Below, piece after piece: positions 1 to 7,224 of a DNA stretch of 15,121 bases. Numbering within the stretch: the first letter of the stretch is position 1; the number at the start of each line of letters is the position of its first letter. The notes under the pieces are model-generated. The model did not search any database and had not been told where the DNA came from. It saw nothing but the letters and a program-made list of their open reading frames with translations. Both the position numbers and the translations under genes were made by a program. Origin of the DNA: Rhodospirillaceae bacterium (lineage in GTDB: Bacteria; Pseudomonadota; Alphaproteobacteria; Rhodospirillales; 2-02-FULL-58-16); contig DUZD01000040.1 in assembly GCA_013349695.1 (NCBI GenBank), forward strand, positions 1 to 15,121. The letters run 5' to 3'.

Positions 1-267
1 GAAGAAGACCTCCCAATCGATATTGTTCATCTTATCTTTGACGTTTGGATCAGTGGTATCGGACATCTTGGCACAAATATTATCCGACATTTCCTAGATA
101 GCCTTCCATCAGAGCCAATCGTAGGCAAAGACTACCACGGATGGAAGAGGTTACTGGATTCCGGCTCGGCGTTCCGCGCCGTCCGGAATGACACCGGGAG
201 GATAGCCCGACGCCTTTTCGCACCGACCTGCCCGGTGTTTTGCCGATATTACCAAATCCGCCTATAA
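1..267 (+). CDS. Possible 3' end of an unidentified gene, cut by the left edge
   Basis: Frame 1 is open from the first base to a TAA at 265-267, 88 codons with no start needed inside the window. The first 50 or so residues look like ordinary protein (for example DYHGWKRLLDSG near residues 45-56), but I recognise no family. From about codon 51 the frame runs through a palindromic repeat, so the end of the protein, if real, would be repeat-derived. Base composition is more AT-rich than the neighbouring genes, which fits acquired or decaying DNA. It would be convergent with fabH. It could equally be chance open sequence, since an 88-codon gap between stops is uncommon but not rare in a 15-kb window. 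Confidence 0.25.
   Translation, partial: EEDLPIDIVHLIFDVWISGIGHLGTNIIRHFLDSLPSEPIVGKDYHGWKRLLDSGSAFRAVRNDTGRIARRLFAPTCPVFCRYYQIRL
151..197. repeat. Short palindromic intergenic repeat
   Basis: An inverted repeat pairs ATTCCGG (158-164) with CCGGAAT (183-189), and inside it GGCG (168-171) with CGCC (177-180) around a five-base loop. The wording (TGGATTCCGG ... CCGGAATGAC) resembles the small interspersed palindromes that occur in many copies in proteobacterial genomes. Only one copy is in this window, so the repeated nature is inferred from resemblance. It falls within the open frame that enters from the left edge. Confidence 0.5.
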
Positions 268-318
268 CATAATAATTCTTATAGCAGAATCACAATGAAA
301 GTTCAGTTAAAGGTGTGG

Positions 319-802
319 TCATTTGGGAAATTGGGGTTTCAACTCCTTGCCGCCTGGACAGATATAGAGGCCGCGATTAACTAACCGAGCATCTCTCCGG
401 TGCCGTAGGCAACATCGCCGGCGGTGTGACGGGGCTTGAGGGCGAAGCGGTCTTGCGTCCGCTCGATCACGGTCTCGGTGGCGTCCACCTCCCCTCCTTG
501 GAGATGCGCGTTGGTGTTGCTTCAACATCAAGGACGGCGGCGTTTTCCATGCCGATCGGATAGTTCAGGCTATGGCCGAACATGACCTTGTTACGCCCGC
601 GCGCCGTCCAGGCCGCCGTGGGGTCGGTGGGGGACATGGCCTTTGGCTTACGATCGGGGTTGGTCGGTGCATTCTCGCCCTCAAGCGCATCGACATATTC
701 TCTGATCGCTCGACGCGCCAACTGTTTTTCCGTCCATTCAATCTCCGATCCTTCGACCCGCCGACCGACTGCTTGCCCATAAACGCTGTCCCTCCTTCTC
801 AA
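319..802 (-). pseudogene. IS1182-type transposase remnant, frameshifted and deleted
   Basis: Three minus-strand frames together read like pieces of one DDE transposase of the IS1182 type. The first (802 down to about 490) holds AIREYVDALEGEN, then SPTDPTAAWTARG, then FGHSLNYPIGMENAAVLDVEATPTR. The second (about 490 to 373) continues with EVDATETVIERTQDRFALKP and GDVAYGTGEMLG before a stop; GD.AYGTG is the region around a conserved Asp. The third (about 372 to 319) gives GLYICPGGKELK, which resembles a later part of such transposases, so a large internal piece is missing. The N-terminal third is also absent and a stop lies just upstream of 802. Two frame changes plus the deletions mean it cannot make an active enzyme. 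I found no terminal inverted repeats. Family assignment is from remembered motifs, without a search. Confidence 0.72.
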
Positions 803-869
803 TAATTCTCAAAAAAAGGGAATCACGTTCGCGGGTCGCCGGCAATAGAGTTGTTCAGCAGCCTCGGGG
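803..869. other. Spacer between transposase remnant and fabH
   Basis: The 67 bases downstream of the fabH stop include a run of seven A on the plus strand near 811-817 (seven U in a fabH transcript). I could not find a convincing stem immediately before it, so I do not call a terminator. No ihfA-like reading frame follows fabH. Confidence 0.5.
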
Positions 870-1847
870 CTACCAGCGGACCAGGCCCGCTCCCCAGGTC
901 ATGCCGGCGCCCATGGCTTCCATCAGCACCAAATGCCCAGGGCGAATGCGGCCGTCGCCGACCGCTTCTTCGAGGGCCAGGGGAATCGAGGCGGCGGAGG
1001 TGTTGGCGTGGCGGTCGACGGTGACGACGACGCGCTCGGCCGGAAGCCCCAGTTTGCGGGCGGTGCTCTCGAGAATGCGCTTGTTGGCCTGGTGCGGCAC
1101 CAGCCAGTCGACGTCGCCGATGGTCAAGCCGTTGGCCTCCAGGGCCTCGAGGGCGACGTCGGCGAGATTGACGACGGCGTGCCGGAAAACCTCGCGTCCG
1201 GACATCTTCACGGTGCCGACGGTCTGGGTCGATGACGGTCCGCCGTCGACGAAAAGCAGGTCGCCCAAGCGTCCGTCGGAATGCAGATGAAACGACAAAA
1301 TGCCCCGCTCTTGGCCGCCACCCTCCCCCTCCTCGCCGGCGCGCACGACGACGGCGCCGGCGCCGTCGCCAAAAATGACGCAGGTGGAGCGGTCCCGCCA
1401 GTCGACGATCCTGGAGAACGTCTCGGCGCCGAGGACGAGCGCCGTCCTGGCCTGGCCCGTGCGGATGAAGCTGTCGGCGGTGGAAAGGGCGAAAAGAAAG
1501 CCTGTGCAGACGGCCTGGACATCGAAGGCGGCGCCACGGTTGACTTCGAGCAACGCCTGCACCTTGGTGGCGGTGGCCGGAAAGGTGTTGTCCGGCGTCG
1601 TCGTCGCCAGCACGATCAGGTCGAGCTCTTCGGCGCCGATAGCGGCCGATTCGAGCGCTTGGCGCGCTGCTTGGTAGGCGAGATCGGAGGTCAGTTCGCC
1701 TGCGGCGGCGATATGGCGCTGGCGGATTCCGGTGCGCGCGGTGATCCACTCGTCGCTGGTGTCGAGCTTGCGGGCGAGCTCATCGTTGGTGAGAACGCGC
1801 TCGGGCAGATAAGACCCGCAGCCGATGATCCGGGAGCGCGGAGCCAT
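870..1847 (-). CDS. fabH: Beta-ketoacyl-ACP synthase III (FabH)
   Basis: Condenses acetyl-CoA with malonyl-ACP to start type II fatty acid synthesis in the cytoplasm. The 325-residue protein has the usual length and the full catalytic triad: Cys114 in AVCTGFLFAL, His252 in PHQANKR and Asn282 in HANTSAASIP. The N-terminal IIGCGSYLPERVLTNDELA and the C-terminal GAGMTWGAGLVRW are typical of the family. The start ATG (1847-1845) shares one base with the plsX stop (TGATG), which points to translational coupling. It is the last gene of rpmF-plsX-fabH, an order known from many bacteria. A Gly/Glu-rich insert near residues 171-179 (GEEGEGGGQ) is slightly unusual but lies in a surface loop region of the family. 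Identification is certain. Confidence 0.97.
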   Translation of the reverse strand: MAPRSRIIGCGSYLPERVLTNDELARKLDTSDEWITARTGIRQRHIAAAGELTSDLAYQAARQALESAAIGAEELDLIVLATTTPDNTFPATATKVQALLEVNRGAAFDVQAVCTGFLFALSTADSFIRTGQARTALVLGAETFSRIVDWRDRSTCVIFGDGAGAVVVRAGEEGEGGGQERGILSFHLHSDGRLGDLLFVDGGPSSTQTVGTVKMSGREVFRHAVVNLADVALEALEANGLTIGDVDWLVPHQANKRILESTARKLGLPAERVVVTVDRHANTSAASIPLALEEAVGDGRIRPGHLVLMEAMGAGMTWGAGLVRW

Positions 1848-2890
1848 CAGCCGGCGGCGGCCTGACGGCCATTATGCGGTTCCGTGCTGAGTTGCGCAAA
1901 ATCTTTTTTGATGCCGTCGTTGACGCCGTCGGCGATCAGCTCCACCGCCACATGGATGGCGTTGGCGAAGCCCAGGGCGTCGGTGCCGCCGTGGCTTTTG
2001 ACGCAGATGCCGTTGAGGCCCAGGAACATGGCGCCGTTGTAGCGGCGGGGGTCGAGGCGCCTGCGAAAGGCGTTAAGGGCGGGGCTGGCAAGCATCGCTC
2101 CGAGCCGCGCCAGGGGTGTACTCGTCAGCGCCTCTTTCAGGAAAGCGCTGACAAGCTTGGCCGTGCCCTCGGTGGTTTTCAAGGCGACATTGCCGGTGAA
2201 GCCGTCGGTGACGATGACGTCGACGGTGCCGGCGCCGATGTCGTCGCCTTCGACGAAACCGGAGAACTTGATGGGCAGGCCGGTGTCCTGAAGGATGAGA
2301 GAGGCCTCCTGGACGGCGGTATTGCCCTTCAGGCCCTCGGCGCCGATGTTGAGGATGCCGACGGACGGCTTGTTAAGGCCAAAGACATTGCGTGCGAAGA
2401 CCTCCCCCATGACCGCGAACTGCACCAGATTGTCGGCGTCGCACTCGACGTTGGCGCCCAAATCGAGCATCACCGATTCCCCGCGCTGCGTCGGAAAACA
2501 GGTGGCGATGGCCGGACGGTTGATTCCGGGCAGGGTCTTGAGCACGAACTTAGCCATGGCCATCAAGGCGCCGGTGTTGCCGGCCGAGACAATGCCCGCC
2601 GCCTGGCCACTGGCGACGGCATTGATGGCCAGACGCATGCTGGATTTTTTTCCCGAACGCAGGGCCGTCCCCGGCTTTTGATCGTTGGTGATCACCTCGG
2701 CCGCGTGATGAATCCGCGTAACGGCCTTGACGCGCGGAAACCCCTCGACGATCGCTGCCAGAAGGGCTTCGTCGCCGAAGAGAAGAAAATCCACGTCAGG
2801 GTGGCGGTCCAGAGTCTTATCGACCCCTTCCACAACCGCCAGCGGAGCATTATCGCCGCCCATGGCGTCCAGGGAGAGCGTCAAGCGCAT
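1847..2890 (-). CDS. plsX: Phosphate acyltransferase (PlsX)
   Basis: Makes acyl-phosphate from acyl-ACP for the PlsX/PlsY route to lysophosphatidic acid; family members are peripheral membrane enzymes. The 347-residue product begins MRLTLSLDAMGGDNAP, the conserved PlsX N-terminus, and carries GFTGNVALKTTEGT in its C-terminal third. The frame stays open upstream to 3025, but that extension overlaps rpmF and looks unlike PlsX, so the start is set at the ATG at 2890-2888. An in-frame TTG two codons earlier is an alternative, with AGGA about 10 bases before it; the spacing from AGGA to the ATG is rather long. A gap of 49 bases separates it from rpmF, and its stop overlaps the fabH start. Confidence 0.96.
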   Translation of the reverse strand: MRLTLSLDAMGGDNAPLAVVEGVDKTLDRHPDVDFLLFGDEALLAAIVEGFPRVKAVTRIHHAAEVITNDQKPGTALRSGKKSSMRLAINAVASGQAAGIVSAGNTGALMAMAKFVLKTLPGINRPAIATCFPTQRGESVMLDLGANVECDADNLVQFAVMGEVFARNVFGLNKPSVGILNIGAEGLKGNTAVQEASLILQDTGLPIKFSGFVEGDDIGAGTVDVIVTDGFTGNVALKTTEGTAKLVSAFLKEALTSTPLARLGAMLASPALNAFRRRLDPRRYNGAMFLGLNGICVKSHGGTDALGFANAIHVAVELIADGVNDGIKKDFAQLSTEPHNGRQAAAG

Positions 2891-2939
2891 AGACAAAAAG
2901 CGATGGTCCTCTGTGTTAAGGCCCGTTGCGGAGTGAAGG

Positions 2940-3125
2940 TCAGGCGTCGTCGCCCATATCCATGACCTCGCGGTTGTTGTAGTGGCCACAGGACAGGCAA
3001 ATATGGTGCGGCCGCTTGAGTTCACCGCAATTAGGGCATTCCTCGTACGCCGCCGTTTTGAGCGCGTCGTGGGAGCGGCGCATGTCGCGGCGCGACCGGG
3101 AAATCTTTTTCTTCGGGACAGCCAT
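2940..3125 (-). CDS. rpmF: 50S ribosomal protein L32
   Basis: A 61-residue basic protein of the large ribosomal subunit. It begins MAVPKKKISRSRRDMRRSHD, the L32 signature, and has a zinc-ribbon set of cysteines at 30, 33, 43 and 46 (CPNC ... CLSC), so it is the zinc-containing form of L32. The start at 3125 is chosen over an upstream one because the family begins MAVPKKK and because GAGGAAGG sits just before it. First gene of rpmF-plsX-fabH, a grouping that links ribosome and membrane lipid production. A promoter-like sequence lies 70 to 100 bases upstream. Confidence 0.97.
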   Translation of the reverse strand: MAVPKKKISRSRRDMRRSHDALKTAAYEECPNCGELKRPHHICLSCGHYNNREVMDMGDDA

Positions 3126-3194
3126 GGTGAAACACCTTCCTCGGGATCGCCCTCTTCCGCAAAACGGCTCGGGGAATGTCAGGGAACGGCAACT

Positions 3195-3223
3195 AAAATA
3201 CACATCATTGCGGGGTGGAGCAA
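3195..3223 (-). promoter_or_regulatory. Possible promoter for rpmF-plsX-fabH
   Basis: On the minus strand TTGCTC (3223-3218) and TATTTT (3200-3195) are separated by exactly 17 bases, in the 108-bp gap between the DUF177 gene and rpmF. Match to the sigma-70 consensus is only moderate (three and four of six), so this is a candidate. The DUF177 gene could also read through into rpmF. Confidence 0.35.
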
Positions 3224-3233
3224 ACCGCTAAAC

Positions 3234-3785
3234 TTACTTGATGGACGATTTTTTTTTCAGCTTGGCGAGAGCCGCGAACGAGCCTTCGGCGGCGGCAGGC
3301 TCGCCGCCGCTGGAATAGCCGGCGAAAGCGGCATCCTTGAGGCGCGGGAATGGATCCAATTCCAGCGCCAACTGCTCGGCGGCGGCCTCGCCAAGATCGA
3401 TGGCGCCGGCCCTGAGGGGCTCGGGAAAGTCCTCCTCCCCGGCCAGCGGGCCGATATCGATCCCGGCGCTCGCTCCGGGCTCCGTCCGGCGCCCATAAAA
3501 CCGCTCGAAGGTAGCCTCGATCCGGGATTCGACGGGTTTGAGACTGACCACGCAGGGCTGGGTGAGTTGGGCGGCGAGGCTGCCCCTGGCGCTGGCGGCG
3601 GCGCCGCCGGCGGTGGGCGTGAGAAGGATGCGGGCCGTCAATGCCTCCAGGGACAGCAAGCCGAACCGCTTGGCCAAGGCCTGCCTTTCCAAGGCATCGG
3701 CCTCGATATCGAAGGTTTCGCCCTCGTCTGGCAGGCTTTCCGCCAAGACGGGACGAGAGAATTCGGGGGCGGGGGATTTTTTCAT
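3234..3785 (-). CDS. DUF177 / YceD family protein (23S rRNA accumulation)
   Basis: The 183-residue protein matches the DUF177 family in the QPCVVSLKPVESRIEATFERFY segment (residues 76-97) and in the AIDLGEAAAEQLALELDPFPR segment (128-148). YceD in E. coli and its plant relatives are known to be needed for normal 23S rRNA levels, and the gene sits directly before rpmF in many genomes, as here. The ATG at 3785 overlaps the stop of the upstream chaperone gene by four bases (ATGA) and has a strong GGAGG seven bases before it, inside the end of that gene. The C-terminus is Lys-rich (KLKKKSSIK). Exact molecular role in Alphaproteobacteria is not settled. Confidence 0.88.
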   Translation of the reverse strand: MKKSPAPEFSRPVLAESLPDEGETFDIEADALERQALAKRFGLLSLEALTARILLTPTAGGAAASARGSLAAQLTQPCVVSLKPVESRIEATFERFYGRRTEPGASAGIDIGPLAGEEDFPEPLRAGAIDLGEAAAEQLALELDPFPRLKDAAFAGYSSGGEPAAAEGSFAALAKLKKKSSIK

Positions 3786-4375
3786 GCCGTCTCCTCCGCC
3801 GTTCCGGCCGGTGCCGGACCGAAGGCGACTTGGCCCGCCAACAGCTGATCGAGGCCGGCGGCATCGAGGGCGGCCGCCTCCCGCCTGAGATACCGGGCAA
3901 GGCGCGCCACCTCCGTGGCTTTAGGGGTTGCGGTGCCGAACAGATTGCGCCTGATGGCCTGGTCGAGGCCGCCGCCGGCCAAACCGTTCTCGTAGGCTTT
4001 GATGCGGCCATAAAGAGCCGTCGCCATGGCCTTGACGTGTTTGCCGACGCCCTGATCGCCGGTTCCCATTTCCCGTAAATTCTCGTCCATGTCGGTAAAC
4101 ATAAGATCGAACACGGCCTGGGCCAAATCCGCCGTCTGTTGGCGGTCCCGTTTGAGCCGGCGCAAAAGCAGGAAAGCGTGCAAGGCGATCATCTCGAAGC
4201 GGCCATCGATGGTATCGGGAACGCCGCAGCCGAGATAAAATTCGGGCCGCCTCGCCTGTTTGACCAGGGCGGCATAGAGCGCTTGCGCGTGCTCATCGCG
4301 GCGGGGTTCGAGGACTCGGCGCCAAAAGCTCACCGCCGCCACCCGCCGCCGCGCCGGGGCCATCCCGAGGCCCAT
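3782..4375 (-). CDS. Ubiquinol-cytochrome c chaperone family protein (Cbp3/UQCC1-like)
   Basis: The 197-residue protein carries the hallmark stretch of the family: VPDTIDGRFEMIALHAFLLL (residues 52-71), then AQAVFDLMFTDMDENLREMG (85-104) and GVGKHVKAMATALYGRI (109-125). Mitochondrial relatives (Cbp3, UQCC1) assist cytochrome b synthesis and assembly of the bc1 complex; a similar role is inferred here. There is no signal peptide or clear membrane segment. The ATG at 4375 is the only start that fits, since a TGA lies five codons upstream, yet there is no Shine-Dalgarno sequence in front of it; the in-frame ATG at residue 5 is the alternative. It is divergent from bamE and overlaps the DUF177 start by four bases. 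Confidence 0.9.
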   Translation of the reverse strand: MGLGMAPARRRVAAVSFWRRVLEPRRDEHAQALYAALVKQARRPEFYLGCGVPDTIDGRFEMIALHAFLLLRRLKRDRQQTADLAQAVFDLMFTDMDENLREMGTGDQGVGKHVKAMATALYGRIKAYENGLAGGGLDQAIRRNLFGTATPKATEVARLARYLRREAAALDAAGLDQLLAGQVAFGPAPAGTAEETA

Positions 4376-4382
4376 CCAGAGA

Positions 4383-4412
4383 TTGACAGATCACCCGTCG
4401 AAATGCGATATT
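4383..4412 (+). promoter_or_regulatory. Candidate sigma-70 promoter for bamE
   Basis: A perfect TTGACA (4383-4388) is followed after 18 bases by GATATT (4407-4412), placing transcription start about 65 bases before the bamE ATG. It lies in the 109-bp divergent spacer shared with the bc1 chaperone gene. The -35 match is six of six and the -10 match four of six. Confidence 0.5.
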
Positions 4413-4484
4413 CCAGGCAAACCATGATTGTTCCCGCATTGTAAGGCGAGTCATACGTTTCGAGCAGACTTGACGCTACTAAAA

Positions 4485-4973
4485 ATGCGCAAGCGCTTTC
4501 TTTCAAGTTATTTATCTCCGGCGGTGGCCGCCTTGGCCATCGTTCTCGCCGCCTGTTCGCCCCGCCTGGACACCCGCGGCAATCTTCCCGATCCGGACTT
4601 GCTTGCGGAAATCAAAACCGGCCAACACAACCGCGAGCAAGTGGCGCGGATTCTCGGCTCGCCGTCCAGCATCGCCATTTTCGGCCAGGAGACTTGGTTT
4701 TACGTCAGCAAGAGGACCGAAACCTTGGCATTTTTCGCGCCCGAGATCAGCGAACGCAACGTGGTCATCCTCCGCTTCGATTCCAACGGCGTCGTCGCCG
4801 ATATCAGCACCCTTGGCCGCGAGCACGGTCAGGCGATCCAGCCGGTTGATCGGGCAACCCCCACCGCCGGCAACGAGATCGGGTTCATCGACCAGATTCT
4901 CGGCAACATGTCCCGCTACAGGCACCGCCAGGCGGAAGGCGATTCCGGCGGCGGATCCCCGCCGCCCTACTGA
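4485..4973 (+). CDS. bamE: Outer membrane assembly lipoprotein BamE (SmpA/OmlA family)
   Basis: A 162-residue lipoprotein. Residues 1-24 form a lipoprotein signal: charged MRKR, a hydrophobic stretch, and the lipobox LAAC with the lipidated Cys at 24. The following domain (about 47-115) has the BamE pattern: a LAEIKTGQHNREQVARILGSP segment (split here as LAEIKTG, then the helix HNREQVARILGSP), then TWFYVSKRTE and a strand ending in ILRFDSNGVV. BamE is an accessory part of the BAM complex that inserts beta-barrel proteins in the outer membrane. The frame is open upstream to 4428, but the ATG at 4485 alone gives a proper signal peptide; the ribosome binding site is weak. It is the only confident plus-strand gene and is convergent with hppA, 19 bases apart. 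The C-terminal tail is short, polar and Gly/Pro-rich. Confidence 0.93.
   Translation: MRKRFLSSYLSPAVAALAIVLAACSPRLDTRGNLPDPDLLAEIKTGQHNREQVARILGSPSSIAIFGQETWFYVSKRTETLAFFAPEISERNVVILRFDSNGVVADISTLGREHGQAIQPVDRATPTAGNEIGFIDQILGNMSRYRHRQAEGDSGGGSPPPY
4947..4966. terminator. GC-rich hairpin at the bamE / hppA convergent end
   Basis: An uninterrupted 8-bp inverted repeat (GGCGGCGG, loop ATCC, CCGCCGCC) lies in the last codons of bamE and 27 bases past the hppA stop on the other strand. No T-run follows on either strand, so it is not a classical intrinsic terminator. It may simply reflect Gly and Pro codons, or may stabilise the 3' ends of both convergent transcripts. Confidence 0.25.
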
Positions 4974-4992
4974 ACCGCCGTCATCAACGCCT

Positions 4993-7086
4993 TCACGCCA
5001 AGATCGCCAGCATCAGGATGGCGACGATGTTGATGATCTTGATCATCGGGTTGATGGCCGGACCGGCGGTGTCCTTGTAGGGATCGCCGACGGTGTCGCC
5101 GGTGACCGCCGCCATGTGGGCGGCGGAGCCCTTGCCGCCATGCGCCCCTTCCTCGACCAGTTTCTTGGTGTTATCCCAGGCGCCGCCGCCGGAGGTCATC
5201 GAGATGGCGACGAAAATACCGGTGACGATGGTGCCGACCAGCAGCGCCCCGACCGCCGTGAACGCCTCCGCCTGACCGACAAAAAGGAGAATGACCCCGT
5301 ACATCACCAGTGGCGCCAGCACCGGCAAAAGCGAGGGCACGACCATTTCCCTGATAGCCGTCTTGGTTAGCATATCGACGCAATGACCGTACTCGGGCTT
5401 GGCGGTGCCCTCGAGAAGGCCGGGAATTTCCTTGAACTGGCGGCGTACCTCGTTGACCACCTCGCCGCCGGCGCGGCCCACCGCCTTCATCCCTAAAGCG
5501 CCGAACAGAAACGGCAACATCCCGCCGATGAACAAGCCGATGATCACGAACGGATCCTGAAGTTGGAAGGTGATCTCCAGGTTCGGAAAATAGTGGCCGA
5601 GGTCCTCGGTGTAGGCGGCGAACAGCACCAGGGCGGCGAGCCCGGCCGAGCCGATGGCATAGCCCTTGGTCACCGCCTTGGTGGTGTTGCCGACGGCGTC
5701 CAAGGCGTCGGTGTGCTTGCGCACCTCCTCGGGAAGGTCGGCCATTTCGGCGATGCCGCCGGCGTTGTCGGTCACCGGCCCATAGGCGTCCAGCGCCACC
5801 ACCATGCCGGCGAGCGCCAACATGGTGGTGGCGGCCACGGCCAGTCCGAACAGGCCGGCGCTGAGATAGGCGACGATGATGCCGGCGCAAATAACGACGA
5901 CCGGCAGCGCCGTCGATTCCATGGCGATGGCGAGCCCTTGGATGATGTTGGTGGCGTGGCCGGTGGTCGAGGCCTGGGCGATGCTCAGCACCGGCCGGTG
6001 ATTGGTGCCGGTGTAGTATTCGGTGATCCAGACGATCAGGCCGGTGACGACGAGGCCGGCGAAGGCACAGACAAGCAGTTGCGCGCCGGTGAACGTCCCG
6101 CCGGTGTATGTGTAAAGCTCGTTGAACCCGAGCAGCCAATAGGTGAGAACCGCGATCAACGCGGCCGATATGACGGCGCTGGCGATGAACCCCTTGTAAA
6201 GCGCCCCCATGATGTTGTTGCCGGGGCCGAGTTTGACGAAGAAGGTGGCGACGACCGAGGCGATGATGCAAACGGCGCCGATGGCCAGCGGGTAGACCAT
6301 CATCGTTTCCCGCAACGGACCGGTGAAGAAGATGGCCGCCAGCAGCATGGTGGCGACGACGGTGACGGCGTAGGTTTCGAACAGGTCGGCGGCCATGCCG
6401 GCGCAGTCGCCAACGTTGTCGCCGACGTTATCGGCGATGACGGCCGGATTGCGGGGGTCGTCCTCGGGAATGCCTGCCTCGATCTTTCCCGAGAGATCGG
6501 CGCCGACATCGGCGCCCTTGGTGAAAATGCCACCGCCCAGGCGGGCGAAAATGGAAATCAAGGAAGCGCCGAAGCCAAGCGCGACAAGAGCTTCCAGGAG
6601 ATGGCGCATGCCGGCGGCGGAACCGGTGTCGAGGACGTTGCGCAAAACGAGATAGTACCCGCAAACACCCAACAGGGCGAGGCCGACCACCAGCATGCCG
6701 GTGACGGCGCCGGACTTGAAAGCGATGCCGAGAGCCGGAGCAAGACCCTCCGAGCGGGCCGCTTCGGCGGTGCGCACGTTGGCGCGGACGGAAACGTTCA
6801 TGCCGATGTAGCCGGTGGCGGCCGAAAGAAAGGCGCCGATGAAATAACCAACAGCGACCGTCAAACCCAGACGCAATCCCAAAAGTACGCCGATGACGGC
6901 GCCGACCATGGCGACGGTGCGGTATTGGCGGTTGAGATAAGCCCGCGCCCCTTCCCGCACGGCGGCGGAGATTTCCTGCATGCGCTCGTTTCCCGCCGGC
7001 GCCGAGAGCACCGAACGAACCGCGTAGGCGCCGTAAAGGAGGGCGAGGATGCCGCAGGCAAAAATCATCAAGTACACGTTCGCCAT
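4993..7086 (-). CDS. hppA: Membrane-bound proton-pumping pyrophosphatase, K+-independent type
   Basis: Hydrolyses pyrophosphate and pumps protons across the membrane. The 697-residue protein is almost entirely hydrophobic helices, as expected for the 16-helix family. The catalytic core is present: DVGADLSGKIEAGIPEDDP (residues 193-211), ADNVGDNVGDCAGMAADLFE (219-237), the DAYGPVTDNAGGIAEM segment (433-448) and C-terminal GDTVGDPYKDTAGPAINP. The sequence GNTTKAVTKG puts Lys at 470 and Thr at 473, residues known to mark the potassium-independent subclass; potassium-dependent enzymes have Ala there. GAAGGAAG precedes the ATG by about 10 bases. It lies downstream of the FliL-like gene after a possible terminator. 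Such enzymes recycle the pyrophosphate released in biosynthesis and are common in phototrophic and other Rhodospirillales. Confidence 0.97.
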   Translation of the reverse strand: MANVYLMIFACGILALLYGAYAVRSVLSAPAGNERMQEISAAVREGARAYLNRQYRTVAMVGAVIGVLLGLRLGLTVAVGYFIGAFLSAATGYIGMNVSVRANVRTAEAARSEGLAPALGIAFKSGAVTGMLVVGLALLGVCGYYLVLRNVLDTGSAAGMRHLLEALVALGFGASLISIFARLGGGIFTKGADVGADLSGKIEAGIPEDDPRNPAVIADNVGDNVGDCAGMAADLFETYAVTVVATMLLAAIFFTGPLRETMMVYPLAIGAVCIIASVVATFFVKLGPGNNIMGALYKGFIASAVISAALIAVLTYWLLGFNELYTYTGGTFTGAQLLVCAFAGLVVTGLIVWITEYYTGTNHRPVLSIAQASTTGHATNIIQGLAIAMESTALPVVVICAGIIVAYLSAGLFGLAVAATTMLALAGMVVALDAYGPVTDNAGGIAEMADLPEEVRKHTDALDAVGNTTKAVTKGYAIGSAGLAALVLFAAYTEDLGHYFPNLEITFQLQDPFVIIGLFIGGMLPFLFGALGMKAVGRAGGEVVNEVRRQFKEIPGLLEGTAKPEYGHCVDMLTKTAIREMVVPSLLPVLAPLVMYGVILLFVGQAEAFTAVGALLVGTIVTGIFVAISMTSGGGAWDNTKKLVEEGAHGGKGSAAHMAAVTGDTVGDPYKDTAGPAINPMIKIINIVAILMLAILA

Positions 7087-7174
7087 GTTAGTAAACTTCC
7101 TTCTTGGTTGAAGTTTCCCGCCGGAGAATCAAGAAATGAAAAAAAGAACATGCGAATTTGCGTCGCGGGCGGCG

Positions 7175-7195
7175 CAAAAATGCCAGACCCCTGGC
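7175..7195 (-). terminator. Possible short intrinsic terminator after the FliL-like gene
   Basis: Read on the minus strand, GCCAG (7195-7191) and CTGGC (7186-7182) enclose a GGGT loop and are followed by ATTTTTG. The stem is only five base pairs, so termination may be partial. It lies 30 bases past the FliL-like stop and before hppA. Confidence 0.35.
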
Positions 7196-7224
7196 GAGAA
7201 AGCAATAAGCATGAAGGCCATCGG

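Noticed and set aside
1874..2965. A 363-codon plus-strand open frame opposite plsX
   Set aside because: Antisense shadow of plsX; the plsX frame has all family motifs.
2891..3025. Longer plsX beginning at 3025
   Set aside because: The added 45 residues overlap rpmF and do not resemble the PlsX N-terminus, which begins at MRLTLSLDAMGGDNAP.
7157..7178. TTTGCG / CGCAAA inverted repeat upstream of hppA as an operator
   Set aside because: Only six paired bases with a ten-base spacer and no known matching regulator; not distinguishable from chance.
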